Shown piece by piece: positions 1 through 10,168 of a stretch of DNA of 32,652 bases. Source of the DNA: Bacillus sp. 522_BSPC (GTDB lineage Bacteria > Bacillota > Bacilli > Bacillales > Cytobacillaceae). Made by a program: the position numbers and the translations under genes. Positions within the stretch are counted from its first letter, which is position 1; each line of letters begins with the position of its first letter. The stretch lies in contig NZ_JVDT01000236.1 of the NCBI RefSeq assembly GCF_001076885.1, positions 1-32,652 of the forward strand. The letters run 5' to 3'. A model generated the notes under the pieces. That model made no database searches. It saw only the letters and a list, made by a program, of their open reading frames with translations, and was not told the DNA's origin.

Positions 1-37
1 ACGAACTTTTAAGTAATTTAATTACATTTTAGTTCGT
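1..37 (-). terminator. Possible hairpin downstream of abfA
   Basis: ACGAACT (1-7) pairs with AGTTCGT (31-37), and an inner GTAAT/ATTAC pair lies at 13-17 and 21-25. It sits 55 bp beyond the stop of the minus-strand arabinofuranosidase gene, a plausible place for the operon terminator. Any T-run would lie outside the window, so this is only a candidate. Confidence 0.3.
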
Positions 38-91
38 GTTTGTTGTTGGTTGAAATACTTATGTCCCAGCCTCTTAAATAAGAATGAAGGA

Positions 92-1633
<1,542 letters not shown>

Positions 1634-1666
1634 TCAAACTACTGTACTTTTTCATCAAAAATTTAC

Positions 1667-2266
1667 TCATTCGATTACCAAGCTATTAGTGACTCTCCAT
1701 AGATAAATACGGCTGTTAATGAACACTATAAGGGCGACTCCTATTAGAGCTAATGGAATTAACATTTGACAAAAGTAAATGATCAAATAGTCTATTACTA
1801 CCATCATGATGCTCATTGGTAAATTTTTTATAGCTAAAAAGAGAGAGAGTCTTAATAATTCTAAAACCGCCCCATCATAACTTACTAAAACTGGAAATAT
1901 TATTACAAAGAACAAAGCAAACAGAAAAACTAGAAAAATATAAAAATAGTAAATACTCCATGATGTATTTGCAGCAATTTCAAAATAAAAATTTCGGGAA
2001 GATAGCAACAACATTTCAAAACCGACAACAATAATACCAGCCATCATATTTCTTATAAAATTTCGCTTAAATGATTGGTAAAATTCCGTGAAGATAGTCA
2101 TTTCTTTCCCATTAATCAAATGAAACATACATTGATGGAGCGCAACAGTGGATGGACCGATTGTAATTACTGGAAGACTAAATAATAACCACAAGAAATT
2201 TAAAACAATTATATAATAAAGTTTTCCCATCCGTTCCCAAAATGGAGAATCATATCTTATTTTCAT
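1667..2266 (-). CDS. YesL family (DUF624) membrane protein
   Basis: A 199-residue integral membrane protein with about five hydrophobic segments. The N-terminus reads MKIRYDSPFWERMGKL, and a LPVITIGPSTVAL stretch follows the first membrane segment; both are hallmarks of the YesL/DUF624 family. Members are encoded repeatedly in Firmicute operons for plant-polysaccharide breakdown beside carbohydrate ABC permeases. Their biochemical role is unknown; a link to the transporter is inferred from context. The start is supported by AGGAGG about 9 bases upstream. It lies between the second permease and the arabinofuranosidase and is probably cotranscribed with them. Confidence 0.8.
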   Translation of the reverse strand: MKIRYDSPFWERMGKLYYIIVLNFLWLLFSLPVITIGPSTVALHQCMFHLINGKEMTIFTEFYQSFKRNFIRNMMAGIIVVGFEMLLLSSRNFYFEIAANTSWSIYYFYIFLVFLFALFFVIIFPVLVSYDGAVLELLRLSLFLAIKNLPMSIMMVVIDYLIIYFCQMLIPLALIGVALIVFINSRIYLWRVTNSLVIE

Positions 2267-2305
2267 CGTTTCCCGACCTCCTTATCATCATCTATTTCAG
2301 TGCCT

Positions 2306-3214
2306 TTATCCTTTTACTGCGCCTGCTGTCATACCTTCGACAAAGTACTTATTAAATATCAAGTACAGAATAAATAAAGGGAGAATGGAGAAGATCGATC
2401 CAGCCACAAGGACATCATAATTGTTTCCATAAGGAGTTAATAACGTATTTAACCCGATAGGTAATGTGAATTTTTCTGCTGATCGTAAAACAATCAATGG
2501 CCACAGCATACTATTCCATGCCCCCATTGAACTTAGAATAGCCATAGCGGAGAATGCAGGTTTAGAAATAGGCATAACTATTCTCACGCAAATTCCATAC
2601 TCACTACTGCCATCAATTCTTCCTGCATCCAACAATTCCTTTGGTATGCCTGAAAGATATTGCCTAAAGAAAAAAATGGTAGATGCATGTACTAAACCTG
2701 GAAGGATAACCCCCGCATAGGTATCTATTAGTCCAAAACTAATCATTTGTTTATATAATGGCAACATCAATATTTCAAACGGAACCATCATTGTCGCAAT
2801 AACTAGGAAAAACAATAAATTTTTAAACTTAAAATGGTACATAGCAAAGCCGTATGCAACAAAATAACAGATAATTAACGTCAAAATAACGGAAACAATG
2901 GTAATAATCAAACTATTTTTATACCAATCTAGGTAGCCAGTGCTTCCATCAAAAAGATAACTATAATTGACTAATGACCAATTTTCAAAATCTAAGTTTA
3001 GATTTAAGCCGTTTCTTATTAACATTTGACCTGGACGAAAAGATGCAAATAATCCTGAGATAAATGGGACAGCCACACTAGCACACAAAATGATAAAAAA
3101 GCCATTAATAAAAGTTTTCACTAAATGATTTTTACCACCATTATTTCCTTTTGTAATATCTAATGAGGAGTTTGATAAAGATTTATTATTTGGATTAGTA
3201 TTATTCTTGCTCAT
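2306..3214 (-). CDS. araQ: Carbohydrate ABC transporter permease (AraQ/MalG type)
   Basis: A 302-residue inner-membrane permease of the MalG branch (CUT1 sugar importers), with six predicted membrane helices and an Asn-rich cytoplasmic N-terminus. The EAA loop that docks the ATPase is recognisable as LDAGRIDGSSEYG followed by RIVMPISKPA. The chosen ATG follows AAGGAGG by 9 bases and sits one base after the upstream permease stop (TAGGATG); longer in-frame versions would overlap that gene. No ATPase gene is present. In B. subtilis the AraNPQ system borrows the shared ATPase MsmX, and the same is likely here. The araQ name rests on gene order and the AbfA neighbour, so other pentose oligomers remain possible. 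Confidence 0.8.
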   Translation of the reverse strand: MSKNNTNPNNKSLSNSSLDITKGNNGGKNHLVKTFINGFFIILCASVAVPFISGLFASFRPGQMLIRNGLNLNLDFENWSLVNYSYLFDGSTGYLDWYKNSLIITIVSVILTLIICYFVAYGFAMYHFKFKNLLFFLVIATMMVPFEILMLPLYKQMISFGLIDTYAGVILPGLVHASTIFFFRQYLSGIPKELLDAGRIDGSSEYGICVRIVMPISKPAFSAMAILSSMGAWNSMLWPLIVLRSAEKFTLPIGLNTLLTPYGNNYDVLVAGSIFSILPLFILYLIFNKYFVEGMTAGAVKG

Positions 3215-3215
3215 C

Positions 3216-4115
3216 CTATTTGTCCTCCTTTTTAAACATGCCGCTTGAAAGCAAGTAGACCATGCTAATGGATAACGCAACAATCAATAATACTAAGCCA
3301 ACAGCAGAGGCATATCCTAAATCATTCTTTTCAATTCCTCTTCTATACAAATAACCAACAATCGTTAAACCAATATTTTTTGGAGAATTATTGCTTCCAT
3401 ATATCATAAAGCTTTCAAGAAACATTGCTAATCCTGCATATATACTGATGGTTGTAACATAGATTCTTGTTGGTTTAAGTAAGGGCAAAGTAATATGCCA
3501 AAATCTTTGCCATGCACTAGCACCATCAACTTTAGCCGATTCATAAAGCACTTCATCAATAGAGCTTAAGCCAGCCTCAAAATACAAAGTGTTTACTCCA
3601 GTCCATCTCCATGTTGCTAATAAAAGTAATGCAAACATTCCTGTTCCCCAATTTTTCAGCCACTGCTTTGATTCAAGGCCAAAAAATTGCAGAATTTGAT
3701 TCATCAGACCAGAATCCATTTCACTAAACATATATCGAAATAAAATACCTGCAACTACTACGGAAACCAATGCTGGCAAATAAATAATCGATTTATAGAT
3801 TCTTTTACCAACAACACTTTTCGAATTCAATAAAAATGCACAGAGCATTGGAATAGGAATTAATATAATTAACGTAAATATCGTGTAGATGACACTATTT
3901 CTAACGGCGATATGAAAGACCTTATCACCTAACAGTTTTTCATAATTCGCAAGACCAATATATTCACTGTATCCGTTTCCAATATTATGAAAACTCATAT
4001 TTATGGTCGAATACATTGGATATATCCAGAAGAATGACAAGCTAACAATAAACGGTAAAATAAACACATAAGGAGCAATTTTCTGAGAGAATAAAAAAGC
4101 TTGGATCTTCTTCAA
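3216..4115 (-). CDS. araP: Sugar ABC transporter permease (AraP/MalF type)
   Basis: A permease of the MalF branch that would form the membrane channel as a heterodimer with the downstream permease. Six membrane helices are visible, and the EAA motif reads YESAKVDGASAWQRFWHITLPLL in two adjoining halves. The reading frame extends to an ATG at 4139, but the ribosome site AAAAGGAGAGG lies inside that extension and points to TTG at 4115, giving 299 residues starting (M)KKIQAFLFSQK. A 15-bp perfect hairpin separates it from the binding-protein gene. Its stop abuts the next permease start, so the two are translationally coupled. Confidence 0.82.
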   Translation of the reverse strand: MKKIQAFLFSQKIAPYVFILPFIVSLSFFWIYPMYSTINMSFHNIGNGYSEYIGLANYEKLLGDKVFHIAVRNSVIYTIFTLIILIPIPMLCAFLLNSKSVVGKRIYKSIIYLPALVSVVVAGILFRYMFSEMDSGLMNQILQFFGLESKQWLKNWGTGMFALLLLATWRWTGVNTLYFEAGLSSIDEVLYESAKVDGASAWQRFWHITLPLLKPTRIYVTTISIYAGLAMFLESFMIYGSNNSPKNIGLTIVGYLYRRGIEKNDLGYASAVGLVLLIVALSISMVYLLSSGMFKKEDK

Positions 4116-4140
4116 TTCGTTCCTCTCCTTTTCTATCAAG

Positions 4141-4177
4141 GTCTTTAAGATTGCCTTTATGAGGCAATCTTAAAGAC
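4141..4177 (-). promoter_or_regulatory. Intercistronic 15-bp hairpin between araN and araP
   Basis: A perfect inverted repeat, GTCTTTAAGATTGCC (4141-4155) and its complement (4163-4177) around a 7-base loop. It lies between the binding-protein stop and the permease start and has no clear T-run. In sugar ABC operons such structures commonly stabilise the upstream message or attenuate readthrough, which yields more binding protein than permease. That role is inferred. Confidence 0.6.
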
Positions 4178-4182
4178 TAAAC

Positions 4183-5538
4183 TTATTCTTGTTCAAAATC
4201 TACCTCTGCCTGCGCATCTTCAAGAGCTTGCTTTACATCTGCACCGTTCTCTAGAACTTCATTTAAGGTAGTTAAGTTAAACACCTCATTGATAGTAGTA
4301 GTAATTGGCACTGTTTTAATTAAATTTACTTCATCCTGAATTTCTAATAATGTATCAAATGGATTATTAACAAAATATTTAACATATTCGTTCTCTTGAT
4401 TATGAGTAATGTCTTGATTTGTCCACACCTTTGTATTAACAGGATCAAAACCAAGGATATTCCAAATTTGTTCCCCGCCTTCTTCTGTCAGTTTAGCCCA
4501 GGCCATAAATTCAGCTGCTAGCTCTGCATTTTCAGAGTCTTTATATACTACTGTTCCTGTACCCCCTGCACCATTCGAACGTTTTTGTCCTTCTTCAAAC
4601 ACAGGAGCTGGTGCAATAGCAAATTTACCAGACATCTCTGGCATATAATCTGTAAATCGAGACATATACCAAATCGCTTTAGGAAAAGCAGCTACTTCAC
4701 CTTTTGCAACAGTAGCATAACCTTGCTCTGTATCAATTTGGCCTCCTGGAGTTACTTCTGCAATACCACTTTCCAACCACCCTTGTTGCATTGTTAGCAT
4801 ATTATTTAAAGAATCTAATTTCACATTTGCATTTTCAGGATCTTCTACCCAAGATTCTCCATGTTCAGACATAGTTAATGTTAGCCAGTCAGCACCACCA
4901 GTATCAACAGAGGTCATATAAACTTCTCCGTTTGAAGCCTCTTTTAATTTTTCACCCGCTGCTGTGAAGTCATCCCATGTTTTAATTTGAGTATAATCAA
5001 TACCGTATTTTTCTAAGATTTCCGTATTATAATACATCACCGTAGCCCCAACATGTGTTGGTACCCCATAATAGTTACCATCTTTTTCATAAGCATCTAA
5101 TCGGGATGTTACTAAATCTGCTTTATATGGCTCTACATAACTGTTTAATGCCAACCACGGTACTTCTCCGTCTAAATAGTTAGGAAATTGGCCAATTTCC
5201 ACATCTGCTAAATCAGGAATTCCTTCCCCTGATTGAACTGCTAAAGTTAGCTTTGTATGCATATCTGCATACGGATATACGGTAAACTTAATTTGAATTT
5301 GCTTATCCGGATTCGCTTCATTCCATTTATTCAACATTTCACTATAAAACTTTTGATGTAAATCAACAAACAGCCACATGTCCATTTTCGCCCCATCTTC
5401 TGGACCTACTGTAGTGACCTCAGACTCTACCTCTTCTGTGTTTTCTCCATTTCCACTAGAGGAATTCGAACATCCAACAACTAAAATTGCCATCAAAAGA
5501 ATAACAAAATAGGAAAATACATTTTTGGGTAACCTCAT
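4183..5538 (-). CDS. araN: Sugar ABC transporter solute-binding lipoprotein (AraN-like)
   Basis: An extracellular binding protein of about 451 residues. The signal peptide ends in a lipobox (LVVGC, Cys23), so it would be lipid-anchored outside the membrane. The start of the mature fold (WLFVDLHQKFYSEML, VYPYADMHTKL, then IPDLADVEIGQFPNYL and THVGATVMYYN) resembles B. subtilis AraN as I remember it. Its place ahead of two permeases and a GH51 enzyme supports uptake of arabino-oligosaccharides. An in-frame ATG at 5553 lacks a ribosome site. The ATG at 5538 follows GGGGG by about 9 bases and is preferred. Upstream lie AraR-like and cre-like sites. Confidence 0.85.
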   Translation of the reverse strand: MRLPKNVFSYFVILLMAILVVGCSNSSSGNGENTEEVESEVTTVGPEDGAKMDMWLFVDLHQKFYSEMLNKWNEANPDKQIQIKFTVYPYADMHTKLTLAVQSGEGIPDLADVEIGQFPNYLDGEVPWLALNSYVEPYKADLVTSRLDAYEKDGNYYGVPTHVGATVMYYNTEILEKYGIDYTQIKTWDDFTAAGEKLKEASNGEVYMTSVDTGGADWLTLTMSEHGESWVEDPENANVKLDSLNNMLTMQQGWLESGIAEVTPGGQIDTEQGYATVAKGEVAAFPKAIWYMSRFTDYMPEMSGKFAIAPAPVFEEGQKRSNGAGGTGTVVYKDSENAELAAEFMAWAKLTEEGGEQIWNILGFDPVNTKVWTNQDITHNQENEYVKYFVNNPFDTLLEIQDEVNLIKTVPITTTINEVFNLTTLNEVLENGADVKQALEDAQAEVDFEQE

Positions 5539-5557
5539 AAAATTTGCCCCCATTCGA

Positions 5558-5577
5558 TTTTTTACGTACTAGAAATT
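5558..5577. promoter_or_regulatory. AraR-like operator, proximal site C
   Basis: An AT-rich site centred on TACGTA (5563-5568) in the leader of the araN operon, shortly before the araN start. The AraR consensus in B. subtilis is roughly ATTTGTACGTACAAAT; only the core and some flanking A/T match here. It is weaker than the two upstream sites. Confidence 0.35.
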
Positions 5578-5584
5578 CAAGTAT

Positions 5585-5611
5585 TTACAAGTACTTTATA
5601 TGGATTAACAT
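5585..5611 (-). CDS. Candidate 8-codon leader peptide
   Basis: An ATG followed by LIHIKYL and TAA, preceded directly by AGGGGGTGATC. That sequence matches the anti-Shine-Dalgarno complement at 9 of 10 positions from GGGGG onward, far better than the site used for araN. The ORF ends 47 bases before the araN ATG. It could be a translated leader, or the site could be a ribosome standby element. No sequence similarity supports a peptide function. Confidence 0.3.
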   Translation of the reverse strand: MLIHIKYL

Positions 5612-5627
5612 GATCACCCCCTGTAAT

Positions 5628-5641
5628 TAAAACGCTTTCAT
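5628..5641 (-). promoter_or_regulatory. cre-like CcpA site upstream of araN
   Basis: On the minus strand the bases read ATGAAAGCGTTTTA, matching the catabolite-response consensus WTGNAANCGNWNNCW except at one position near the end. It lies about 90 bp before the araN start, downstream of the likely promoter, where a roadblock type of repression is known for other sugar operons. Confidence 0.5.
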
Positions 5642-5683
5642 CATTAGGTATATTACCATTCACGAATTTTTATGTGCAATTTC

Positions 5684-5729
5684 ATATACGTACTTTTTTA
5701 TTTTTTTCAAAAAATTGTACGTATATAAT
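5684..5729. promoter_or_regulatory. Pair of AraR-like operators at the ara promoter
   Basis: Two sites share a TACGTA core, at 5687-5692 (ATATACGTACTTTTT) and 5718-5723 (AAAATTGTACGTATATAAT). Their centres are 31 bp apart, about three helical turns, as expected for cooperative binding of a dimeric GntR/LacI-type repressor such as AraR. The right-hand site overlaps a possible minus-strand -10 (TATTAT or TATATA, 5721-5732). No araR gene is in the window. From 5730 to 6035 I see no gene, only AT-rich sequence that must hold the yozQ promoter. Confidence 0.5.
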
Positions 5730-6035
5730 AAACATTTTTGTTAATTGAATATTTTTACATAACTTACTTGCATTTTCTACTATCACAAATAAAATATGTG
5801 TATTGCTAAAATATCTTGGCAATACAATCAATTTATGTAGGCAAGATTAATTGTTTTATTCATCATATCTACGGAGAATTTGACCACACATCTTTTGTTT
5901 TTTTAATGGGAAAAAAGGTGCTGCTGTATAAACTACTTGGAGTCACTTTTACACAAATTCAACATTACATGAGTAATTTTTCATATTTAGTAGAAAATAC
6001 ATCTGTAGAAGTTATTACAAAAAGGAGTGTTCACA

Positions 6036-6242
6036 TTGAAAAAGAAAAATGCAGATCAACATACAGAAGTTGCCGGACGTGTTTTTGATCCAAGTGATTA
6101 TGAAAAAAAGGACCAACTTTCATCTGGCCTGGCTACAACTCATGAACAAGCAACAGATACATATACAGAAGGGGAAATTGGTGCAGTAATTGATGATGTC
6201 GATGGGGAAGATATTCAAATTGGGAAAAAAACAAAGAAGTAA
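6036..6242 (+). CDS. yozQ: YozQ-like small protein (DUF4025)
   Basis: A 68-residue hydrophilic, acidic protein with the phrases VAGRVFDPSDY, SSGLATTHEQ and TYTEGEIG that I associate with the small Bacillus YozQ/DUF4025 family. Function is unknown. The likely start is TTG at 6036, preceded by AAAAAGGAG with 8 to 9 bases of spacing; the GTG at 6027 overlaps the ribosome site. It is a single-gene unit closed by a strong terminator. Confidence 0.7.
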   Translation: MKKKNADQHTEVAGRVFDPSDYEKKDQLSSGLATTHEQATDTYTEGEIGAVIDDVDGEDIQIGKKTKK

Positions 6243-6280
6243 CAGAACTAGCTAGACCTTGATGAATTCTTAAGATACTA

Positions 6281-6322
6281 AAATAGGGACTATTTCCTAA
6301 GTAAAGGAAGTAGTCCCTATTT
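6281..6322. terminator. Bidirectional terminator after yozQ
   Basis: AAATAGGGACTA (6281-6292) pairs perfectly with TAGTCCCTATTT (6311-6322). T-rich sequence follows on the plus side and A-rich sequence precedes. It sits between the converging yozQ-like gene and the aldehyde dehydrogenase gene and can serve both. Confidence 0.85.
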
Positions 6323-6376
6323 AATTCTATTTTTTAGTTAATCAATTAGGAAAAAGCAAAACTAAATTTTCCGCTT

Positions 6377-7855
6377 TTACTCAGGAATATATGGTAACTC
6401 CAGGGTTTTCGGAAGATTGATAACATGTGTCTCTACATAAGATTTTAATCCTTCTTCCCCATACTCTCTTCCAACACCAGACTGCTTCACCCCACCAAAT
6501 GGGAACTGAACATCCAAACCTTGAACAGCCGCTGTATTAATCATCGTTGTCCCAGCTTCAATTCTGCGTGCTACTTTCACAGCATGCTCTTCCTCCCCCC
6601 AAACAGAGCTTGTTAAACCGTATATACTTTCATTGTGTAATTCGATTACTTGCTCTTCGTCATCAAATGGCAAGATTGGTACAGTTGGTCCAAATTGTTC
6701 TTCCACTACAATCGGGTCATGATAATCTGCTCCTAGTACTACAGTTGGCTGGAGAAAATATCCGTTGTCCATTAGCTCTGGATTTAGTATTTTCCCTAAT
6801 GGAATCACTTTTGCGCCTTTACTTTTAGCATCCTCTACAAGGCTACGTACGTATTTCACCTGGTTTTTATTATTTACAGGTCCGACTGTCACATCTGGAT
6901 CAAAAGGATCTCCAACTCTTATCCATTTATTTGCTGCTTCGATATATTTTTCTACAAAGGCATCATAGATGGAGCGATGCACATAAATGCGTTTGGCAAT
7001 CATACAAATTTGACCTGCTGTTAAAAAGTTGGAAATAACCATTCTTCTCATCGCTTTTTCATCGTTAACATCAAAATCTTCTAAGACGATGGCAGCATCA
7101 TTTCCTCCTAGCTCCAAGGTCATCTTTTTGATTGTTTCTGATGCAGCTTTCATAATACTTTTGGCAGTTTTTGTTCCACCGGTAAAGGCGATTTTTGCAA
7201 CTTTCGGATTAGATGTTAACTCAATCCCCACTTCTGCATCCCCATGCACAAGATTGAGAACACCAGGGGGAAATTCATTTGCAATGATTTCAACCACTTT
7301 GCTAACAGCTAATGGAGCAAAGGGACTTGGTTTAACAACCATAGTATTTCCCGTCAATAATGCTGGAGCAATTTTTATGGTGGATAAAGAAATAGGATAA
7401 TTCCATGGGGAGATGGCAGAAACAACTCCTACTGGATCAAATGTAATAATGGTTCTTCCATTTTCATGTTCTTTTTCCTGTGGACTAACGACTTTCTTCA
7501 CATTTTTGCAAGCAAATTCCATCCACATGAGAGAGATGGCGATCTCTCCCTTAGAATCATATAAAGCCTTCCCATGTTCTCTTGATAATAAGGCAGCTAT
7601 TTCAGGCGTTGCATCCTTTATTTTTTGGATAGCCCGCTCCATTCTTTCAATTCGATCCTCTACTTTCGTCCATGCCCATTTTTTTAAAGCATTATATGCT
7701 GCATCTATCGCTTGTACCGTTTCCTCTTTCGTATTAAGTGGAGCATATCCTACAATCTCATCAGGATGGGTAGGATTTTCACGAGGAGCTTGTTTTTCCG
7801 TTGGTACTTTCTCTCCATTGATAATAGCATGTATTGTTATTGGTTCATTTGGCAA
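6377..7855 (-). CDS. NAD(P)-dependent aldehyde dehydrogenase
   Basis: A 492-residue cytoplasmic enzyme of the ALDH superfamily that oxidises an aldehyde to the acid. Key residues are all present: Asn152 in SPWNYP, Lys175 in VVKPSP, the cofactor loop FTGGTKT (225-231), the general base Glu248 in LELGGND and the catalytic Cys284 in AGQICMI. The C-terminal FPFGGVKQSGVGREYG is also typical. Overall it resembles the succinate-semialdehyde/benzaldehyde group, but the substrate cannot be assigned. Translation starts at TTG with AGGAGG about 9 bases upstream. It is apparently monocistronic, ending at the shared terminator. Confidence 0.88.
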   Translation of the reverse strand: MPNEPITIHAIINGEKVPTEKQAPRENPTHPDEIVGYAPLNTKEETVQAIDAAYNALKKWAWTKVEDRIERMERAIQKIKDATPEIAALLSREHGKALYDSKGEIAISLMWMEFACKNVKKVVSPQEKEHENGRTIITFDPVGVVSAISPWNYPISLSTIKIAPALLTGNTMVVKPSPFAPLAVSKVVEIIANEFPPGVLNLVHGDAEVGIELTSNPKVAKIAFTGGTKTAKSIMKAASETIKKMTLELGGNDAAIVLEDFDVNDEKAMRRMVISNFLTAGQICMIAKRIYVHRSIYDAFVEKYIEAANKWIRVGDPFDPDVTVGPVNNKNQVKYVRSLVEDAKSKGAKVIPLGKILNPELMDNGYFLQPTVVLGADYHDPIVVEEQFGPTVPILPFDDEEQVIELHNESIYGLTSSVWGEEEHAVKVARRIEAGTTMINTAAVQGLDVQFPFGGVKQSGVGREYGEEGLKSYVETHVINLPKTLELPYIPE

Positions 7856-8730
7856 AATCTGAATCCTCCTTTTCGATTCTTCCTTAACATAATTAGTATG
7901 AATTAGGTTGATACAGTATATACGGTGAGTATAATGAAATTAGACAATTCTTCCTAATCCATTTAGAATAGAGAAACGCATTTACAAATTATTTCACTAA
8001 TATCTTTATTATTATTCCTCTTTGATATAGTAGGAAAACACAATTTGTTTTGTAATTTTGATCTAGACCTACCAAACTTTTAGTTCTGGAAAAAAGTGTA
8101 TACAGTTTAATCAGTACTAAGGGTCTTAGTGAAGAAACCGAAGTTAGAAATAACCCACAAACTCTTTTCCCACCAAAATCCAACTAAAAAAAGCATAAAA
8201 TTACCAACAGAAAATTTATGCTTAACATTGTATAGTGTGACGTAAACCATAACTTTTCCATTTAATTATGCATAAACTTTCCAGCCTTAGAGACATTTGA
8301 CTTTATGGCCTTTTTTAGTCAGCTTTTCTATTTCCATTTCTTTAATTTATTTCATAAAATGGAATTAATAAAACAAATAAATATGTTTTAGGAATGTTTA
8401 TTCTTTATTTTTTTATCCTAGGAAATTTTATAGTTTATTCTCATCCTACTCAAATATCATTTTTAGAATAAACTTTGATTCTTAACGAGTCTTCTTAAAC
8501 TTATTGCATCGTTAAAAAGCCCTGTAACATAAACACTAGGATTTGGAAAATTGATACATATCTATACAAAGAAATTGCTTCTGCCTGTCATTCCCTATTT
8601 TAATTAAAAACTAAACACCCTCAATTTTAAATAGTATACGCATAATACGTTTATTGACCTTTCTTGAATATGTAAAAATATTTTGGAATACTATTTTAGA
8701 TGTATTAAGTTATTTTTTATTTCTTCACAG
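7856..8730. other. Long gene-poor AT-rich interval
   Basis: About 0.9 kb separates the aldehyde dehydrogenase gene from the kinase promoter. Reading both strands I find only short ORFs without ribosome sites or recognisable sequence. One hairpin (8191-8223) with a minus-strand T-run suggests that a gene once ended here. Confidence 0.6.
8184..8223 (-). terminator. Orphan terminator-like hairpin
   Basis: AAGCATAAA (8191-8199) pairs with TTTATGCTT (8215-8223). On the minus strand the stem is followed by TTTTTTT. No minus-strand gene precedes it, so it may be a remnant or may stop antisense transcription from the kinase region. Confidence 0.5.
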
Positions 8731-8733
8731 TTT

Positions 8734-8766
8734 CTGCACGAATTCTCCAAAATAATAAAGTATTAT
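8734..8766 (+). promoter_or_regulatory. Promoter with tandem 11-bp-spaced repeats before kinase 1
   Basis: CTGCACG (8734) and CTCCAAA (8745) are two half-sites 11 bp apart. The second ends 9 bp before a TATTAT -10 (8761-8766). No good -35 exists, so the repeat probably binds an OmpR-family regulator that activates the promoter. The same layout occurs at five other promoters in the window. Confidence 0.6.
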
Positions 8767-8799
8767 GAACCTACTTGATTGGAATATAGGTGAATGGGA

Positions 8800-10167
8800 A
8801 TGAAAAAACTTTCAGTAAAACTCGGGATTTTATTTTTTATCATTATATTTGGTTTAATCACCTTCATGTTTTTCTTTCTGCATAACGAAATAGCTGAGTC
8901 GAGAATAGAAGATGAACTTCGAAATCTTCAATCAAGAGGGAATTCCCATAAAATGATTCTTGAAAAAAATTTCAATGATGAAATGATTGATCATGTCGTT
9001 TTAATGGAATCTGAATCAAATACGGATGTTGTGATAACCAATGAAGAAGGAAAAATACTTGATTCTTCGGCATCATTTATCAATTTTAAGAAGTATTTAG
9101 ATACCCCCCTATCTTCCATTTCAAATGATGGTCAGATTGTAGAGGAAAAATGGGATCAAGAACCCTATATTGCTACAGTAAGTCCTATTCATATTGATAA
9201 TAGAGTCGCTGGGTACGTCTACATGTTTCAAGACACAGCATCTGTTCGTTCCTTAATTCAAAAGTTGAATGAACACTTTCTTATAGCCGGATGGATTTCT
9301 GTAATATTTACGATTATTATTATTATCTTTCTTTCAAAAGGAATTACAAAACCGCTAATTAAAATGAAAGAAGCAACGGCACAGATTAGCAAGGGGAATT
9401 TTTCTGTTTCACTTCCAAAAACTTCTGAGGATGAATTAGGTGATTTGGCAAAATCAATTGAACTTTTAGCTACAGATTTGAACTATTTAAAACAAGAACG
9501 AAATGAATTTCTTGCTAGTATTTCCCATGAACTTCGAACACCTTTAACATATATAAAAGGCTATGCTGACATTGTAAAAAAGAGAAACTTTTCTAAAGAA
9601 GAACGTGAAAAATATTTGACGATTATTGTGGAAGAAACCAATCGATTATCTGATTTAATAAAAGAGCTGTTTGAACTAGCAAAGCTTGATCAAAATTCTT
9701 TTAAGATTGAAAAAGAGTTAATGGACTTAAATGTGTTTTTTACTAAAATAGAACAAAAATTCTCTCCTATTTTTGAAGAACAACAAATGAATTTTAAAGT
9801 GAATTATCAGCCTAATCTTTTTTTAAAAGCTGATTCGTTAAAACTAGAACAAATTATTTTTAATCTGTTAGATAATTCTATGAAATACTCTACAAGTGAT
9901 GCAATCATCTCATTATCTGCATGGAAACATAAAAACGAAATTCATATAGTTGTTAAGGATAATGGGAAGGGTATTCCAAAAAAAGATATTCCGTATATAT
10001 TTAATCGCTTTTATCGTGTTGATAAATCTCGTTCTCGTTCTCTTGGGGGATCAGGACTTGGCCTTGCGATTGTAAAAGAACTTATGATCGCTCATAGAGC
10101 CGAAATTTATGTAAAAAGTGAAGAAAATGTCGGAACAGAATTTGAATTAATTTTCATGGAGGAATAA
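8800..10167 (+). CDS. Sensor histidine kinase of two-component system 1
   Basis: About 455 residues: membrane segment (~8-28), an extracellular sensor domain (~29-160), a second membrane segment (~161-178), HAMP linker (to ~232), HisKA with phospho-acceptor His243 in SISHELRTPLTYIKGY, and HATPase with NLLDNSMKYS, DNGKGIP and GGSGLGLAIV. The start ATG at 8800 is spaced 6 bases from AGGTGA; an ATG 6 bases earlier abuts that site. It overlaps no other gene, and the regulator follows at one base. The sensor domain is paralogous to the kinase at 30.8-32.2 kb, sharing His50, His65 and Met69 at identical spacing. The ligand is unknown; a metal or envelope stress is plausible from the copper genes nearby. 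Confidence 0.9.
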   Translation: MKKLSVKLGILFFIIIFGLITFMFFFLHNEIAESRIEDELRNLQSRGNSHKMILEKNFNDEMIDHVVLMESESNTDVVITNEEGKILDSSASFINFKKYLDTPLSSISNDGQIVEEKWDQEPYIATVSPIHIDNRVAGYVYMFQDTASVRSLIQKLNEHFLIAGWISVIFTIIIIIFLSKGITKPLIKMKEATAQISKGNFSVSLPKTSEDELGDLAKSIELLATDLNYLKQERNEFLASISHELRTPLTYIKGYADIVKKRNFSKEEREKYLTIIVEETNRLSDLIKELFELAKLDQNSFKIEKELMDLNVFFTKIEQKFSPIFEEQQMNFKVNYQPNLFLKADSLKLEQIIFNLLDNSMKYSTSDAIISLSAWKHKNEIHIVVKDNGKGIPKKDIPYIFNRFYRVDKSRSRSLGGSGLGLAIVKELMIAHRAEIYVKSEENVGTEFELIFMEE

Positions 10168-10168
10168 A

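Noticed and set aside
5816-6088. 90-residue plus-strand ORF upstream of yozQ
   Set aside because: Non-ATG start without a ribosome site, overlaps the well-supported yozQ frame and shows no recognisable sequence.
7989-8183. 64-residue minus-strand ORF in the gene-poor interval
   Set aside because: No ribosome site, composition typical of noise and no family resemblance; treated as non-coding.
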